A DNA stretch of 64,000 nt from Streptomyces cinnamoneus (GCF_002939475.1 NZ_PKFQ01000001.1:4709001-4773000); one strand, 5' to 3'; numbered from the stretch's first letter, positions 24,306 to 33,631 are shown. Numbers and translations: made by a program. The notes: a model not told the origin generated them from the letters alone.

Positions 24306-25244
24306 TCAGGGGCAGCGGATGACCTGGCCCGCGTACGACAGGTTGCCGCCGAAACCGAACAGCAGCACCGGCGCGCCCGTCTCCACCCGCCCCGAGGCCA
24401 CGAGCTTCGACAGCGCCAGCGGGATGCTCGCCGCCGACGTGTTGCCGGACTCCGTCACGTCGCTGGCCACGATCGCGTTCACCGCCCCCAGCCTCCGCGC
24501 CACCGGTTCGATGATGCGGAGGTTCGCCTGGTGCAGGACCACCGCCGCCAGCTCCTCGGGCGCGACCCCCGCCCGTTCGCACACCTGGCGGGCGATCGGC
24601 GGCAGCTGCGTCGTGGCCCAGCGGTAGACGGACTGGCCCTCCTGCGCGAAGCGCGAGGGCGTGCCCTCGATGCGGACGGCGTGGCTCATCTGCGGGACCG
24701 AGCCCCACACGACAGGCCCGATGCCGGGCTCGTCGGACGCGGTGACCACGGCCGCCCCGGCGCCGTCGCCGACGAGGACGCAGGTGGTGCGGTCGGTCCA
24801 GTCGGTGACGGCCGTGAACTTCTCCACGCCGATGACCAGCGCGTTGCGCGCCGACCCGGCGCGGATGGCGTGGTCGGCGGAGGCCAGGGCGTGGGTGAAG
24901 CCGGCGCAGACGACGTTGACGTCCATGACGGCCGGCGAGGCGAGGCCCAGGGCGGCTGCGACGCGTGCGGCCGTGTTGGGGCTGCGGTCGACCGCGGTGC
25001 AGGTGGCGACGAGGACGAGGTCGATCTCGGCGGGCGGCAGGCCGCTGCCCGCGAGGGCCTTGGCCGCGGCCTCGGTGGCCATGGAGGCCACCGTCTCGTC
25101 GGGCGCGGCGATCCGGCGGGTGCGGATGCCCACCCGTGAGCGGATCCACTCGTCGCTGGTGTCGACCATGGTGGCCAGTTCGTCGTTGGTGAGCACCCTG
25201 GCTGGCTGGTAGTGGCCGAGGGCCAGTACACGAGACCCGGTCAT
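24306..25244 (-). CDS. Beta-ketoacyl-ACP synthase III family protein
   Basis: 312 residues. KAS III signatures: SDEWIRSRVGIRTRRI near residue 30, active-site Cys in VNVVCAGFTHALASA (about residue 112), His in VVLHQANLRI and Asn in ESGNTSAASIPLAL. FabH condenses acyl-CoA with malonyl-ACP. It stands alone here with no acyl carrier or other FAS gene, so it may be a second FabH-like enzyme rather than the housekeeping one. AGGAGGAA before the ATG at 25244 settles the start. Confidence 0.85.
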   Translation of the reverse strand: MTGSRVLALGHYQPARVLTNDELATMVDTSDEWIRSRVGIRTRRIAAPDETVASMATEAAAKALAGSGLPPAEIDLVLVATCTAVDRSPNTAARVAAALGLASPAVMDVNVVCAGFTHALASADHAIRAGSARNALVIGVEKFTAVTDWTDRTTCVLVGDGAGAAVVTASDEPGIGPVVWGSVPQMSHAVRIEGTPSRFAQEGQSVYRWATTQLPPIARQVCERAGVAPEELAAVVLHQANLRIIEPVARRLGAVNAIVASDVTESGNTSAASIPLALSKLVASGRVETGAPVLLFGFGGNLSYAGQVIRCP

Positions 25245-25359
25245 CGGCGGTTCCTCCTGCGCGGCGCGTGACGTGGCTCTCTCAGTCTTGACGCTGTGCT
25301 GCCGCCGGGCGGGTGCGTGATCCGCCAATCTTCGGCCGGGATAACTGGCGCAATCGGCA

Positions 25360-25390
25360 GGGGCCCGGCCGCGCCCGGCGGCCGGGCCCC
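25360..25390 (-). terminator. Terminator after alkaline phosphatase gene
   Basis: 12-bp perfect stem GGGGCCCGGCCG (25360-25371) and CGGCCGGGCCCC (25379-25390) with a 7-nt loop, 20 bases after the phosphatase stop. Confidence 0.75.
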
Positions 25391-25409
25391 CGAGGGGCGA
25401 GGAAGTGGA

Positions 25410-26762
25410 TCAGCGCAGCGACAGCGCCGTGCGGATCGTGGTGAACAGCTCGGTCTGGTCGGTGACGCCGAGGACGCGCTGGGACTGCGGGCCCTGGGCG
25501 GCGATGCGGACCTGGGTGCCGGTGTGCTCCTGCGCCTGGCCCGGCGTGTTGGTGGAGTAGTTGACCTTCAGCTGCCGGCCCTCGTTGGTGACCAGGGTCG
25601 AGGAGAGGCCGGGCGGGGTGGCCTCCAGCGGGACGATCTGGCTGGTGTGGCCGTGGTCGGCGGTGGTGACGACCAGGGTGTCGGGGTGCTTCGCGGCGTA
25701 GTCGCGGGCGACCTTGACGGCGCGGTCGAAGGCGGCGGTCTCGCCGATCTGGCCGCACGGGTCGGCGGCGTGGTCGCGCTTGTCGATGGACGCCCCCTCG
25801 ATCTGGAGGAAGAAGCCGTTCTTCTTGGCCTTGGGGGTGTCCAGCAGGTCCAGGGCCTTGCGGGCCTGGTCCTCCAGGGCGGGGGTGCCGGCCTTACGGT
25901 CGGGGTTGGCGGTCACGCAGCGCTGGGCGGCGGTGCCGCCGACGGCCGCGGCCTTGCCGGTCCACTCGACGGGGACGTTGCCGTCGGCGAAGAGGCCGAG
26001 GACGGGCTTGCCGGAGCGGGCGGTGGTCAGGCCCTTGTTGTCGGTGACGACCTGGTAGCCGAGCTTCTGGGCCTGCTGGGTGACGGTCATGCCCCGGTAC
26101 GGGCCTTCGGTGATCTTCTGGTCGAAGCGGGCCTTGCCGCCGCCCAGGAGCACGTCCACCTTGTGGTTCACGCTCTGCTCGGCGATGGAGCCGGGGCCGC
26201 CCTTGGCGATCGTGTCGTTCGGGCACGCCTTCATGTCGGCCGGGCCCGCGCAGCTGCGGTCGGTGGCGTGCGAGGCCAGGACGGCGGGGGTGGCGTCGGT
26301 GAGTTCGGCGGTGGTGACGCTGCCGGTGGCGAGGCCGTTGCGCTGGGCCAGCTCCAGGATCGTGGTCATGGGCTTGTCGGTGCCGGGCGTCTTGGATATC
26401 CGGCCGTTGACGGTCTTGTGGCCGGTCGCCCAGCCGGTGCCGCTGGCGGCGGAGTCGGTGACGTAGTCCGGCTTGCCGTCCTTGTCGACGGAGTACGTCG
26501 TGTAGGAGCCGGTCATGGGGAACTTGTCCATGTTCAGGCGGCCGGCCGCGCCCACGGTGTAGTCGCGGGCCAGGGTGATCTCCGAGTCGCCCATGCCGTC
26601 ACCGATGAGCAGGATGACGTTCTTGGCCTTCTTCGGGCCGTGGCTCGAGACGTCCGACTGGCCGCCGTGCTCGGACGCGGCGGCCGCGGCGGGCACCGCG
26701 ATGCCGGCGACGAGCAGTGCGGCGGCGCCCCAGGCGAGACGGCGGTACGGACGAGAACCCAT
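25410..26762 (-). CDS. Secreted alkaline phosphatase (PhoA family)
   Basis: 450 residues. A twin-Arg-poor signal peptide of about 30 residues (RLAWGAAALLVAGIAVPAAAA) leads to the metal-binding IGDGMGDSEI and the catalytic Ser in TDSAASGTGWATG; TTADHGHTSQI carries further metal ligands. It releases phosphate from organic esters outside the cell. Two ATGs are possible; that at 26762 has AGGAGG seven bases upstream and is preferred over 26768. A PHO-box-like array lies 58-90 bases before the start, consistent with PhoP control. Confidence 0.88.
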   Translation of the reverse strand: MGSRPYRRLAWGAAALLVAGIAVPAAAAASEHGGQSDVSSHGPKKAKNVILLIGDGMGDSEITLARDYTVGAAGRLNMDKFPMTGSYTTYSVDKDGKPDYVTDSAASGTGWATGHKTVNGRISKTPGTDKPMTTILELAQRNGLATGSVTTAELTDATPAVLASHATDRSCAGPADMKACPNDTIAKGGPGSIAEQSVNHKVDVLLGGGKARFDQKITEGPYRGMTVTQQAQKLGYQVVTDNKGLTTARSGKPVLGLFADGNVPVEWTGKAAAVGGTAAQRCVTANPDRKAGTPALEDQARKALDLLDTPKAKKNGFFLQIEGASIDKRDHAADPCGQIGETAAFDRAVKVARDYAAKHPDTLVVTTADHGHTSQIVPLEATPPGLSSTLVTNEGRQLKVNYSTNTPGQAQEHTGTQVRIAAQGPQSQRVLGVTDQTELFTTIRTALSLR

Positions 26763-26819
26763 GGTCATTCCTCCTAGCTGGGCCGGTGCGAAGTGCCCGG
26801 CGGGAGGAAGCTCACCAGG

Positions 26820-26852
26820 GGCGGGTGTACCGCCGGGGTCGGCGAGGTGACG
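26820..26852 (-). promoter_or_regulatory. PHO-box-like direct repeats
   Basis: On the minus strand, three 11-nt units CGTCACCTCGC, CGACCCCGGCG and GTACACCCGCC. The first and third match the Streptomyces PHO-box unit GTTCACCCGGC at 7 and 9 of 11 positions; the middle one is poor. Confidence 0.35.
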
Positions 26853-26858
26853 CGGAGA

Positions 26859-27104
26859 TCACCGGGGGCTGTCGACGGCGTTGCGGGGCGCGGGTGTCGG
26901 GGTGCCGGCCGGGTCGCCCTGCGCGCCGGACGGCGGGCCGGCCGTGGCCGTGTCGTCCTTCAGGGCCCTCGTCTCGCTCTTGAGGATGCGCAGGGACTTG
27001 CCCAGCGCGCGTGCCGTGTCGGGCAGCTTCTTCGACCCGAACAGCACGACCACGACGAGCACGATCACGAGGACGTGCCAGGGCTCCAGGGCGTTGCGCA
27101 GCAC
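26859..27104 (-). CDS. TatA/E-like twin-arginine translocase subunit
   Basis: 81 residues. A short N-terminus, one membrane helix (WHVLVIVLVVVVLFG), the TatA hinge FGSKKLPDTARALGKSLRIL, and an acidic/Pro-rich tail. This is a solitary TatA-type protein; the main tatAC locus is not in the window. The GTG at 27104 gives the canonical length; the open frame runs further upstream but with no TatA-like sequence. It lies upstream of the phosphatase on the same strand with a 96-bp gap. Confidence 0.85.
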   Translation of the reverse strand: MLRNALEPWHVLVIVLVVVVLFGSKKLPDTARALGKSLRILKSETRALKDDTATAGPPSGAQGDPAGTPTPAPRNAVDSPR

Positions 27105-27265
27105 GGGCGCCCACCACCTCTCAGCTGACTCTTGAGACGACTCCTGTGCCGTTGTCGGCGAGCCCACCATACTTGCTAGATTGCGCAACTGGACAACCAA
27201 AGTCCGTGACCGTCCGTCTAACCCGGCGACAGGCACGGACCCGGGGGAGCGGATGAGGGCGCGAT

Positions 27266-28753
27266 ATGACGGGCAGGCGAGGCAAGTCCAGGCGGCACCG
27301 GCGGATGCGGATCGTCACCGTCGTCGCGGTCTCGTTCCTGGTGCTGCTGACCGCCGGCGCGGGCTGGCTGTATCTCAGACTCAACGGGAACATCAGCACG
27401 TTCGACGCGGACGGCCTCTCGAAGAACCGCCCCGACGCCGCGGCCGCCGGGCAGAACGTCCTGGTCATCGGCTCCGACTCGCGGGCGGGTGACAACAGCC
27501 GGCTCGGCGGCGGCGAAGGCGACGTGGGCCGCTCCGACACGGCCTTCCTGCTGCACGTCTACGACGACCGCGAGCACGCGGTCGCCGTCTCCATCCCCCG
27601 CGACACGCTGGTGGACATCCCTCCGTGCAGGCTGCCCGACGGCGGTTGGACGGAGGAGCGGCGGCATGTGATGTTCAACTCCGCGTTCTCCGTGGGGGAT
27701 ACGGTCAAGGGGAATCCCGCCTGCACCCAGAACACCGTCGAGCGGCTGACGGGTCTGCGCGTGGACCACACGGTCGTCGTGGACTTCGCGGGCTTCTCCT
27801 CGATGACCTCCGCCGTGGGCGGCGTCGAGGTGTGCGTGCCGTCCGACGTCTACGCGGGCGACCTCAACCCCCACCTCGGCCGGCGCGGCGACCTCCTCTT
27901 CGCCAAGGGGCGGCAGCACGTCTCGGGCCAGCGGGCGCTGGACTACGTCCGGGTGCGGCACGGGATCGGCGACGGCTCGGACATAGGGCGCATACAGCGG
28001 CAGCAGGCGTTCGTCTCCGCCATGATCAAGAAGGTGCGGTCCCAGGGCTTCAACCCGGGCACGCTGCTGCCGCTCGCGGACGCGGCCACCAAGTCGATGA
28101 CCGTCGACCCCGGGCTGGGCTCGGCCCAGAAGATGCTGTCGTTCGCGATGTCCCTCAAGAAGGTCGACCTGCGCGACATGAAGTTCGTGACGCTGCCCTG
28201 GCGCTATGACGGCAACCGCGTGGCGATCGTCCAGCCCGAAGCGGACGCCCTGTGGGCGGCGCTGAAGGCGGATCGTCCCCTCGGCGGCGCGGACCCCGGG
28301 CCGGGGCGGCCGTCGCCCTCGGCCACGCCCGCCGCCGAGAGCGTCTCCGGCGACGGGGTGAAGGTGTACGTCCTCAACGGCACCGACGTCTCCGGGCTCG
28401 CCGCCCGGGCCGCCGCCTCGCTGGAGGGGCACGGCTTCACCGTCACCGGGACGGCCACGGCGCGGGGGCGCGACGCGGCCACCACGGTGATCGAGTTCGG
28501 CCCGGGTGAGGCGGCGGGTGCGCGCACGCTGGCCCGGCTCTTCCCCGGGGCGTACGTGCGCGGGACCGCCGGCAGCGGGGTGGCGCTCACCCTCGGGCGG
28601 GACTACGCGGCCGCGCCGGCCGCCTCCCCGTCGACGGGCCCGTCCTCGGCGGCCCCCTCGGGGACGCCCGCGCCGGGCCTGCTGTCCGCCGACGCCCTGG
28701 AGAAGCCCCGCTCGGCGGACGACGACCCGTGCGCGAACCTCTCGTTCGGGTGA
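27266..28753 (+). CDS. LytR-CpsA-Psr (LCP) family protein with LytR_C domain
   Basis: 495 residues. A basic N-terminus and one membrane helix (IVTVVAVSFLVLLTAGAGWLY) anchor an extracytoplasmic LCP domain: NVLVIGSDSR, GRSDTAFLLHV, AVSIPRDTLVDIP and the Arg-rich ALDYVRVRHGI. From about residue 365 a LytR_C domain (VKVYVLNGTDVSGLAARAAA) follows, then a Pro/Ser-rich tail. LCP enzymes attach anionic glycopolymers to peptidoglycan. The ATG at 27266 has GAGGG upstream. Confidence 0.9.
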   Translation: MTGRRGKSRRHRRMRIVTVVAVSFLVLLTAGAGWLYLRLNGNISTFDADGLSKNRPDAAAAGQNVLVIGSDSRAGDNSRLGGGEGDVGRSDTAFLLHVYDDREHAVAVSIPRDTLVDIPPCRLPDGGWTEERRHVMFNSAFSVGDTVKGNPACTQNTVERLTGLRVDHTVVVDFAGFSSMTSAVGGVEVCVPSDVYAGDLNPHLGRRGDLLFAKGRQHVSGQRALDYVRVRHGIGDGSDIGRIQRQQAFVSAMIKKVRSQGFNPGTLLPLADAATKSMTVDPGLGSAQKMLSFAMSLKKVDLRDMKFVTLPWRYDGNRVAIVQPEADALWAALKADRPLGGADPGPGRPSPSATPAAESVSGDGVKVYVLNGTDVSGLAARAAASLEGHGFTVTGTATARGRDAATTVIEFGPGEAAGARTLARLFPGAYVRGTAGSGVALTLGRDYAAAPAASPSTGPSSAAPSGTPAPGLLSADALEKPRSADDDPCANLSFG

Positions 28754-28874
28754 GCGCGGGGGTGTGGCAACGGAGGCGAATGCCTGATTGATTCGCTTTC
28801 GTGGTAGGCGCAGTGTGGTAGGTGCAGACTGAAACGTGAAGAAGATCCCTTTCGTCGGGAGTCGAGGAGCAGCC

Positions 28875-30239
28875 ATGTCCGCCACCGCCACCCGCCCGGC
28901 GCTGCCCAGGCCCCTGCTGGCCCTGGTCGCCGCCCTGATCGCGCTGGCCGGCGCGCTGCTGTACGCCCCGGCCCCCGCGCACGCCGCCGGAGGCCTGGAC
29001 ACCGTGGCCGAGGCGTTGCGCAAGAACCCCGTCTACGTCGACCCCCGCGCCGCCGGCCAGCTGCCGGCCGCCGACGCCGACCGGCTGGCCCGGCAGATCA
29101 AGGACGCGGACAAGCCCGTCTTCGTGGCCGTCCTGCCCGCCGCCCCCGAGTTCCCGAGGTCCACCGTCCTCGCCGACCTGCGCACCAAGGTCGGCATCAG
29201 CGGCGTCTACGCCGTCCACCTCGGCGACGCGTTCAACGCCGCCGCCGACCGGTCGGTGATGTCCCGCAACGCCGTCTCCAACCTCGTCGGCTCCGTCCGG
29301 CGCACCGGAGGGGACACGAACAGCCAGCTGAGCGCCTTCGTCGACGCAGCCGCCCGGACCGCCCGCGGTCACGCCCCCGGCTCCTGGAGCGGCGTGGAGG
29401 ACAAGGGCTTCGGGACGGCCGGGCTGATCACCGGTGGCGCGGTCGTCGTGGCCGGCGGCGCGGGCGCCTACGCCCTCTACCGGCGGACCAGGCGGAAGAG
29501 GGAGGAGCGCGAGCGGGCCGAGCTGGACGCGCTGCGGGTGGTGGTCGACGAGGACATCACGGCGTTCGGCGAGGAGCTGGACCGGCTGGACTTCTCCCCG
29601 TCCGAGGCCGGCGCCACCGAAGCGATGCGGGCCGACTACGAGCGGGCGCTGGACGCGTACGAGGAGGCGAAGTCCAAGATGGCCGCGGCCGGCAGGCCGC
29701 AGGAGGTGGAGGGCGTCACCGCCTCCCTGGACGAGGGCCGCTTCGCCCTGGCCACGCTCGCCGCCCGCCGCACCGGCGCCCCGCTGCCCGAGCGCCGGAT
29801 GCCCTGCTTCTTCGACCCGCGCCACGGGCCCTCCGTGCAGGACGTCGAATGGGCGCCCCCGGGCGGCGCGGTGCGGACCGTACCGGCGTGCGCGGCGGAC
29901 GCCACCCGGCTGGCGGAGGGCGAGGAGCCGCTGGCCCGCCAGGTCCAGACCGCGGGCGGCCCCCAGCCGTACTGGAACGCCGGGCCCGCGTACGCGCCCT
30001 GGGCCGGCGGCTACTTCGGCGGCGGCCTGCTGCCGGGGCTGCTGGTGGGCACGATGCTCGGCAGCATGATGAGCGGCCCCGCCTACGCGGCCTCGCCCGA
30101 CGGGGGCGGCCCCGAAGGCGGCGACTACACCGGCTCGGACTACAACTCCGACGACTTCGGCGGCGGGGGATGGGGCGACGGCGGGGGCGGCGGGGACTTC
30201 GGAGGCGGCGGCGGGGACTTCGGCGGCGGAGGGTGGTGA
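28875..30239 (+). CDS. Secreted/membrane protein with Gly-rich tail, unknown family
   Basis: 454 residues. Signal sequence (LLALVAALIALAGALLYAPAPAHA, split after Ala 37 or so), an extracytoplasmic domain with a Rossmann-like look (PVFVAVLP, GVYAVHLGDAFNAAADR), a membrane helix at about 181-202, a charged helical segment (205-290), a hydrophobic Gly-rich part, and a tail of Gly/Asp/Trp repeats ending in FGGGGW. I do not recognise the family. The ATG at 28875 with GAGGAG five bases upstream is preferred over a GTG at 28836. Confidence 0.65.
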   Translation: MSATATRPALPRPLLALVAALIALAGALLYAPAPAHAAGGLDTVAEALRKNPVYVDPRAAGQLPAADADRLARQIKDADKPVFVAVLPAAPEFPRSTVLADLRTKVGISGVYAVHLGDAFNAAADRSVMSRNAVSNLVGSVRRTGGDTNSQLSAFVDAAARTARGHAPGSWSGVEDKGFGTAGLITGGAVVVAGGAGAYALYRRTRRKREERERAELDALRVVVDEDITAFGEELDRLDFSPSEAGATEAMRADYERALDAYEEAKSKMAAAGRPQEVEGVTASLDEGRFALATLAARRTGAPLPERRMPCFFDPRHGPSVQDVEWAPPGGAVRTVPACAADATRLAEGEEPLARQVQTAGGPQPYWNAGPAYAPWAGGYFGGGLLPGLLVGTMLGSMMSGPAYAASPDGGGPEGGDYTGSDYNSDDFGGGGWGDGGGGGDFGGGGGDFGGGGW

Positions 30240-30266
30240 CGGCCGGGGCCCGGCGCGGAGCCCCCG

Positions 30267-32810
30267 TCACCGGGGACCGAACCACCCCCGCCGGGCCACC
30301 GTGAGCGCCGCGCCGTACAGCGCCAGCACCACGCCCACCAGCCCGTAGCAGAGCGGCGAGAGCGGCGCCATCCCCAGCGCCGCCCCCACGGGCGACACCG
30401 GCAGCAGCAGCCCCGCGACGCCCAGCCCCGCCACGGCGAACCGCAGCGGCCCGGGGGCGTGCCCCGCCCCCGACCGCAGCAGCAGCATCACCGCCGCCTG
30501 CGTCAGCAGGTTCTCCGTGAACCAGCCGGCGTGGAACGGCCCCTCGCCGGCCGTCAGGGCCAGCACCGCGAAGGTCGCCAGGTCCGCCGCCGCGTTCAGC
30601 GCCCCGAACCCCGCCACGAAGCGCAACAGCGCCCGCGGCCGCAGCACCGCCGGGCGGGCGGCGGCCTCCCGCCCCGGGTCGTCGAAGGCCAGCGCGAGCT
30701 GCGCCGCGTCGAAGAACAGGTTCTGCGTCAGCACCTGCGCCGGCAGCATCGGCAGGAACGGCAGCGCCAGCCCGGCCACCAGCATCGCGATCACGTTGCC
30801 GACGTTCGACGACAGCGTGATCCGCAGGTAGGAGCCGATGTTCGCGGTGCTGCGCCGGCCCACCACGATGGCCCGTTCCAGCGCGGTCAGGTCCTTCGAG
30901 GCCAGCACCACGTCCGCCGCCTCCCGCGCCACGTCCACGCCGCCGCGCGGGCAGATCCCCACGTCGGCGGCGTGCAGCGCGGCCAGGTCGTTGACGCCGT
31001 CCCCGAGGAAGCCGGTGGTGCGGCCCCCGGCCCGCAGCGCCTCGACGACGCGGGCCTTGTGCTCGGGGGAGCACCGGGCGAAGACGGTGGTGCGGCGGGC
31101 GACGCGGACCAGCTCCGCGTCGCCGAGCGCGTCGAGGCGGTCGGCGGTCAGGACCGCGCCCGGGTGAAGGCCCAGGTCGCGGCAGATACGGGCCGCGGTG
31201 CCGGGGTGGTCGCCGGTGAGGACCTTGACCGCCACGCCCCGGCGCGCCAGCTCGGCGAGCGCCTCGGCCGCCGTGGGGGCGGGGGCGTCGCTCAGGGCCA
31301 CGAAGCCGGCGAAGGTCAGGCCGTGCTCGTCGGCGGGCGTGTACGGGCCCTCGCACGCGGGCCGTTCGGCCCGGGCCACGGCGAGCACCCGGAGCCCGTC
31401 GGCGGCCAGGTCCGCGGCGCGGTGGACGAGCCGCTCGCGCTCCGCCGGGGCCAGGGCGCAGCGGTCCAGGACGTCCTCGGGCGCGCCCTTGACGACGAGC
31501 GTGTGCGTCCGCGCGAGGGCGAAGCGGGGGTCGCCGGGGCGGCGGACGACGGCCGTGGAGAGCCGCCGGCCGGGCCCGCAGGGGAGCGCGTCGACGCCCT
31601 CGTACTCCGCCTCGTACCCCGGCGCGTCCGCCTCGGCGGCGTCCAGGACCGCCTCGTCCAGGGCGTCCGGCACCGGCAGCTCGGCCAGGTGCACGGTCCA
31701 CAGGGCGTTGACGGCGGCCCAGCGCAGGACGTCCGGGTCGTCGTGGCCGTCCGCGTCGAGGGCGCGGGCGACGACGGGCCGGTCCTGGGTGAGGGTGCCC
31801 GTCTTGTCCACGCAGAGAGTGTCCACCGCGCCCAGGTCGTGCAGGGCGGGCAGCCGTCGCACGATCACCTCGCGGTCCCGCGCGAGCAGCGCGGCCCCGC
31901 GCGCCAGCGCGGTGGTCACGATGACGGGCAGCATCTCGGGCGTCAGCCCGACGGCCACGGCGACGGCGAACGGCAGCGTCTCCAGGCCCCGTCCGCGCAG
32001 CAGCGCGCCGGCGATCACCACCAGGGGCGCGACGAGCAGCATGAAGCGGATGAGCGTCCAGGCGATGCCGTTGACCGAGCGGTGGAAGGGGCCGGGTGCG
32101 CTGCGGTGGCGCGGCGTGGGAAGGGCGCCGGAGAGCACCGTGTCGCGGCCGGTGGCGACGACCACGCCGCTGCCGGTGCCGGAGACGACGCTGCCGCCCT
32201 GGAGGCAGGGGTCCTGGGCGTTCCTGGCGGCCGGCGCGGACTCGCCGGTCAGCGCGGCCTCGTGCACGGACAGCCCCGTCGCGCGCAGCAGCCGCAGGTC
32301 GGCCGGGACCAGGTCGCCGGGGGCGAGCAGCACCACGTCTCCGGGGACGAGCTGGTCGACCGGCAGTTCACGGGCCGTGGGCGGCGCGGACGCTGTCGCG
32401 CGGCGGCGCACCGTGGCCGTCGTGGCGACCAGGTCGCGCAGGGCGGCCGCCGAGCGGTCGGCGCGGTGCTCGCCGGTGGCGCGCAGGACGCCGCTGACCG
32501 TGACCAGCGCGGCGATGACGCAGGCGGTGCCCCAGGCGGCCACGGCCGCCGAGACCAGGCCGAGGCCGAGGAGCACGGCGGTGAAGGGGTCACGCAGGCT
32601 GCGCGCGAAGCGGCGCGGCCAGGAGGCCGGGCGCCGGCCCGCGAAGACGTTCTCGCCGTGGTGGGTCAGGCGGGCTTCCGCCTCCGCCTCGGTGAGCCCG
32701 CGCGGCCCGCTCTCCAGGGCGCGCAGGACCTCCAGGGTGGTGCCGCCGCCCGGGCCGGGGGCCGTACGGGCCTCAGGCGCCCAGACCACGGAGGCGTCCG
32801 GCCCCGGCAC
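30267..32810 (-). CDS. mgtA: Magnesium-translocating P-type ATPase (MgtA type)
   Basis: 847 residues. Cation_ATPase_N, then TGES (188-191), the GLTPEMLPV segment typical of MgtA, the phosphorylated Asp in DKTGTLT (Asp 335), GDGVNDLAAL, and the MgtA-specific SSNVGNVIAMLVAGLALPFL (split before PML). It moves Mg2+ into the cell under limitation. The GTG at 32810 (AGGCGG six bases upstream) lies 38 bases inside the end of the ArsR gene, so the two are coupled. The N-terminus is shorter than in E. coli MgtA (898 residues). Confidence 0.85.
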   Translation of the reverse strand: MPGPDASVVWAPEARTAPGPGGGTTLEVLRALESGPRGLTEAEAEARLTHHGENVFAGRRPASWPRRFARSLRDPFTAVLLGLGLVSAAVAAWGTACVIAALVTVSGVLRATGEHRADRSAAALRDLVATTATVRRRATASAPPTARELPVDQLVPGDVVLLAPGDLVPADLRLLRATGLSVHEAALTGESAPAARNAQDPCLQGGSVVSGTGSGVVVATGRDTVLSGALPTPRHRSAPGPFHRSVNGIAWTLIRFMLLVAPLVVIAGALLRGRGLETLPFAVAVAVGLTPEMLPVIVTTALARGAALLARDREVIVRRLPALHDLGAVDTLCVDKTGTLTQDRPVVARALDADGHDDPDVLRWAAVNALWTVHLAELPVPDALDEAVLDAAEADAPGYEAEYEGVDALPCGPGRRLSTAVVRRPGDPRFALARTHTLVVKGAPEDVLDRCALAPAERERLVHRAADLAADGLRVLAVARAERPACEGPYTPADEHGLTFAGFVALSDAPAPTAAEALAELARRGVAVKVLTGDHPGTAARICRDLGLHPGAVLTADRLDALGDAELVRVARRTTVFARCSPEHKARVVEALRAGGRTTGFLGDGVNDLAALHAADVGICPRGGVDVAREAADVVLASKDLTALERAIVVGRRSTANIGSYLRITLSSNVGNVIAMLVAGLALPFLPMLPAQVLTQNLFFDAAQLALAFDDPGREAAARPAVLRPRALLRFVAGFGALNAAADLATFAVLALTAGEGPFHAGWFTENLLTQAAVMLLLRSGAGHAPGPLRFAVAGLGVAGLLLPVSPVGAALGMAPLSPLCYGLVGVVLALYGAALTVARRGWFGPR

Positions 32811-33225
32811 CGACGTCCGCCTGGGCGGTGCGGCCCGGGGCGGTCCGGCCGCCGCCCTTGCCGCCGTCGGCCGTCCCGGCCCGCCGGTCGGCCAGCTGGC
32901 CGACCATCAGCCGCACGATGGTCACCACGTCGGGGTCGTCCACCAGGTACACCACCCGGCGTCCCTCGCGCCGGGACCGCACCAGGCCCGCGAGCTTCAG
33001 CTTCGCCAGGTGCTGGCTGATCGCGGGCAGCGCGCCGCCGACGCGTTCGGCGAGCCCGCTCACGTCGCTCTCGCCCTGGGCCAGCGCCCAGACGAGGTGC
33101 AGCCGGGCGGACGAGGCGAGCAGGCCGAACGCGGCGGCGGCCTCGGCCAGGACCTCCGCCGACGGGTCGCACGAGCCGTCGAAAGGCTCTTCGAAGCTCT
33201 CGAAGCCCCTGACGCCTGCCGTCAC
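32773..33225 (-). CDS. ArsR-family transcriptional regulator
   Basis: 150 residues. The winged helix is LASSARLHLVWALAQGESDV followed by LAERVGGALPAISQHLAKLK and REGRRVVYLV. The C-terminal 45 residues are Gly/Ala-rich and disordered, and no obvious metal-binding Cys pair is present. It is the first gene of a pair with mgtA, overlapping it by 38 bases, and presumably represses that operon in response to a metal. GTG at 33225 with GGGAGAGGGA upstream. Confidence 0.82.
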   Translation of the reverse strand: MTAGVRGFESFEEPFDGSCDPSAEVLAEAAAAFGLLASSARLHLVWALAQGESDVSGLAERVGGALPAISQHLAKLKLAGLVRSRREGRRVVYLVDDPDVVTIVRLMVGQLADRRAGTADGGKGGGRTAPGRTAQADVGAGAGRLRGLGA

Positions 33226-33367
33226 TGTCCCTCTCCCGTCCCCATCGGGCGTCCTTCCGCCCGGGAAGGCCCCAGTCTAGGCACCCCGGATCGGGCGGAC
33301 GGCCTGACATGCACCCACCGGGCATTGGGCAGGTGTATCGACAGGAACCGGTCGCAAGGGGGAGATC

Positions 33368-33631
33368 ATGGAAATCTCAGGAATTATCAGTGCGATCGTG
33401 ATCGGGGCGATCATCGGCGTCCTCGGTCGCCTGGTCGTGCCCGGGCGGCAGCACATCGGGGTGTTCACGACGATCCTGATCGGCATCGCGGCGGCCCTCG
33501 TCGGCGCCCTCATCGCCCACGCGCTCGGCGTGGACGACACCAAGGGCGTCGACTGGATCGAATGGCTCATCCAGATCGGTCTGGCGGCCCTGGGGGTCGT
33601 CGCCGTCGACCGGGCCAGGGCCCGGCACTGA
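33368..33631 (+). CDS. GlsB/YeaQ/YmgE family stress membrane protein
   Basis: 87 residues, three hydrophobic segments (IISAIVIGAIIGVLGRLVVP with the family GRLxxPG motif, FTTILIGIAAALVGALIAHALG, LIQIGLAALGVVAVDRARA). This is the transglycosylase-associated small membrane family induced by stress in many bacteria. AAGGGGGA precedes the ATG at 33368. It is convergent with the HAD phosphatase gene 15 bases away. Confidence 0.85.
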   Translation: MEISGIISAIVIGAIIGVLGRLVVPGRQHIGVFTTILIGIAAALVGALIAHALGVDDTKGVDWIEWLIQIGLAALGVVAVDRARARH

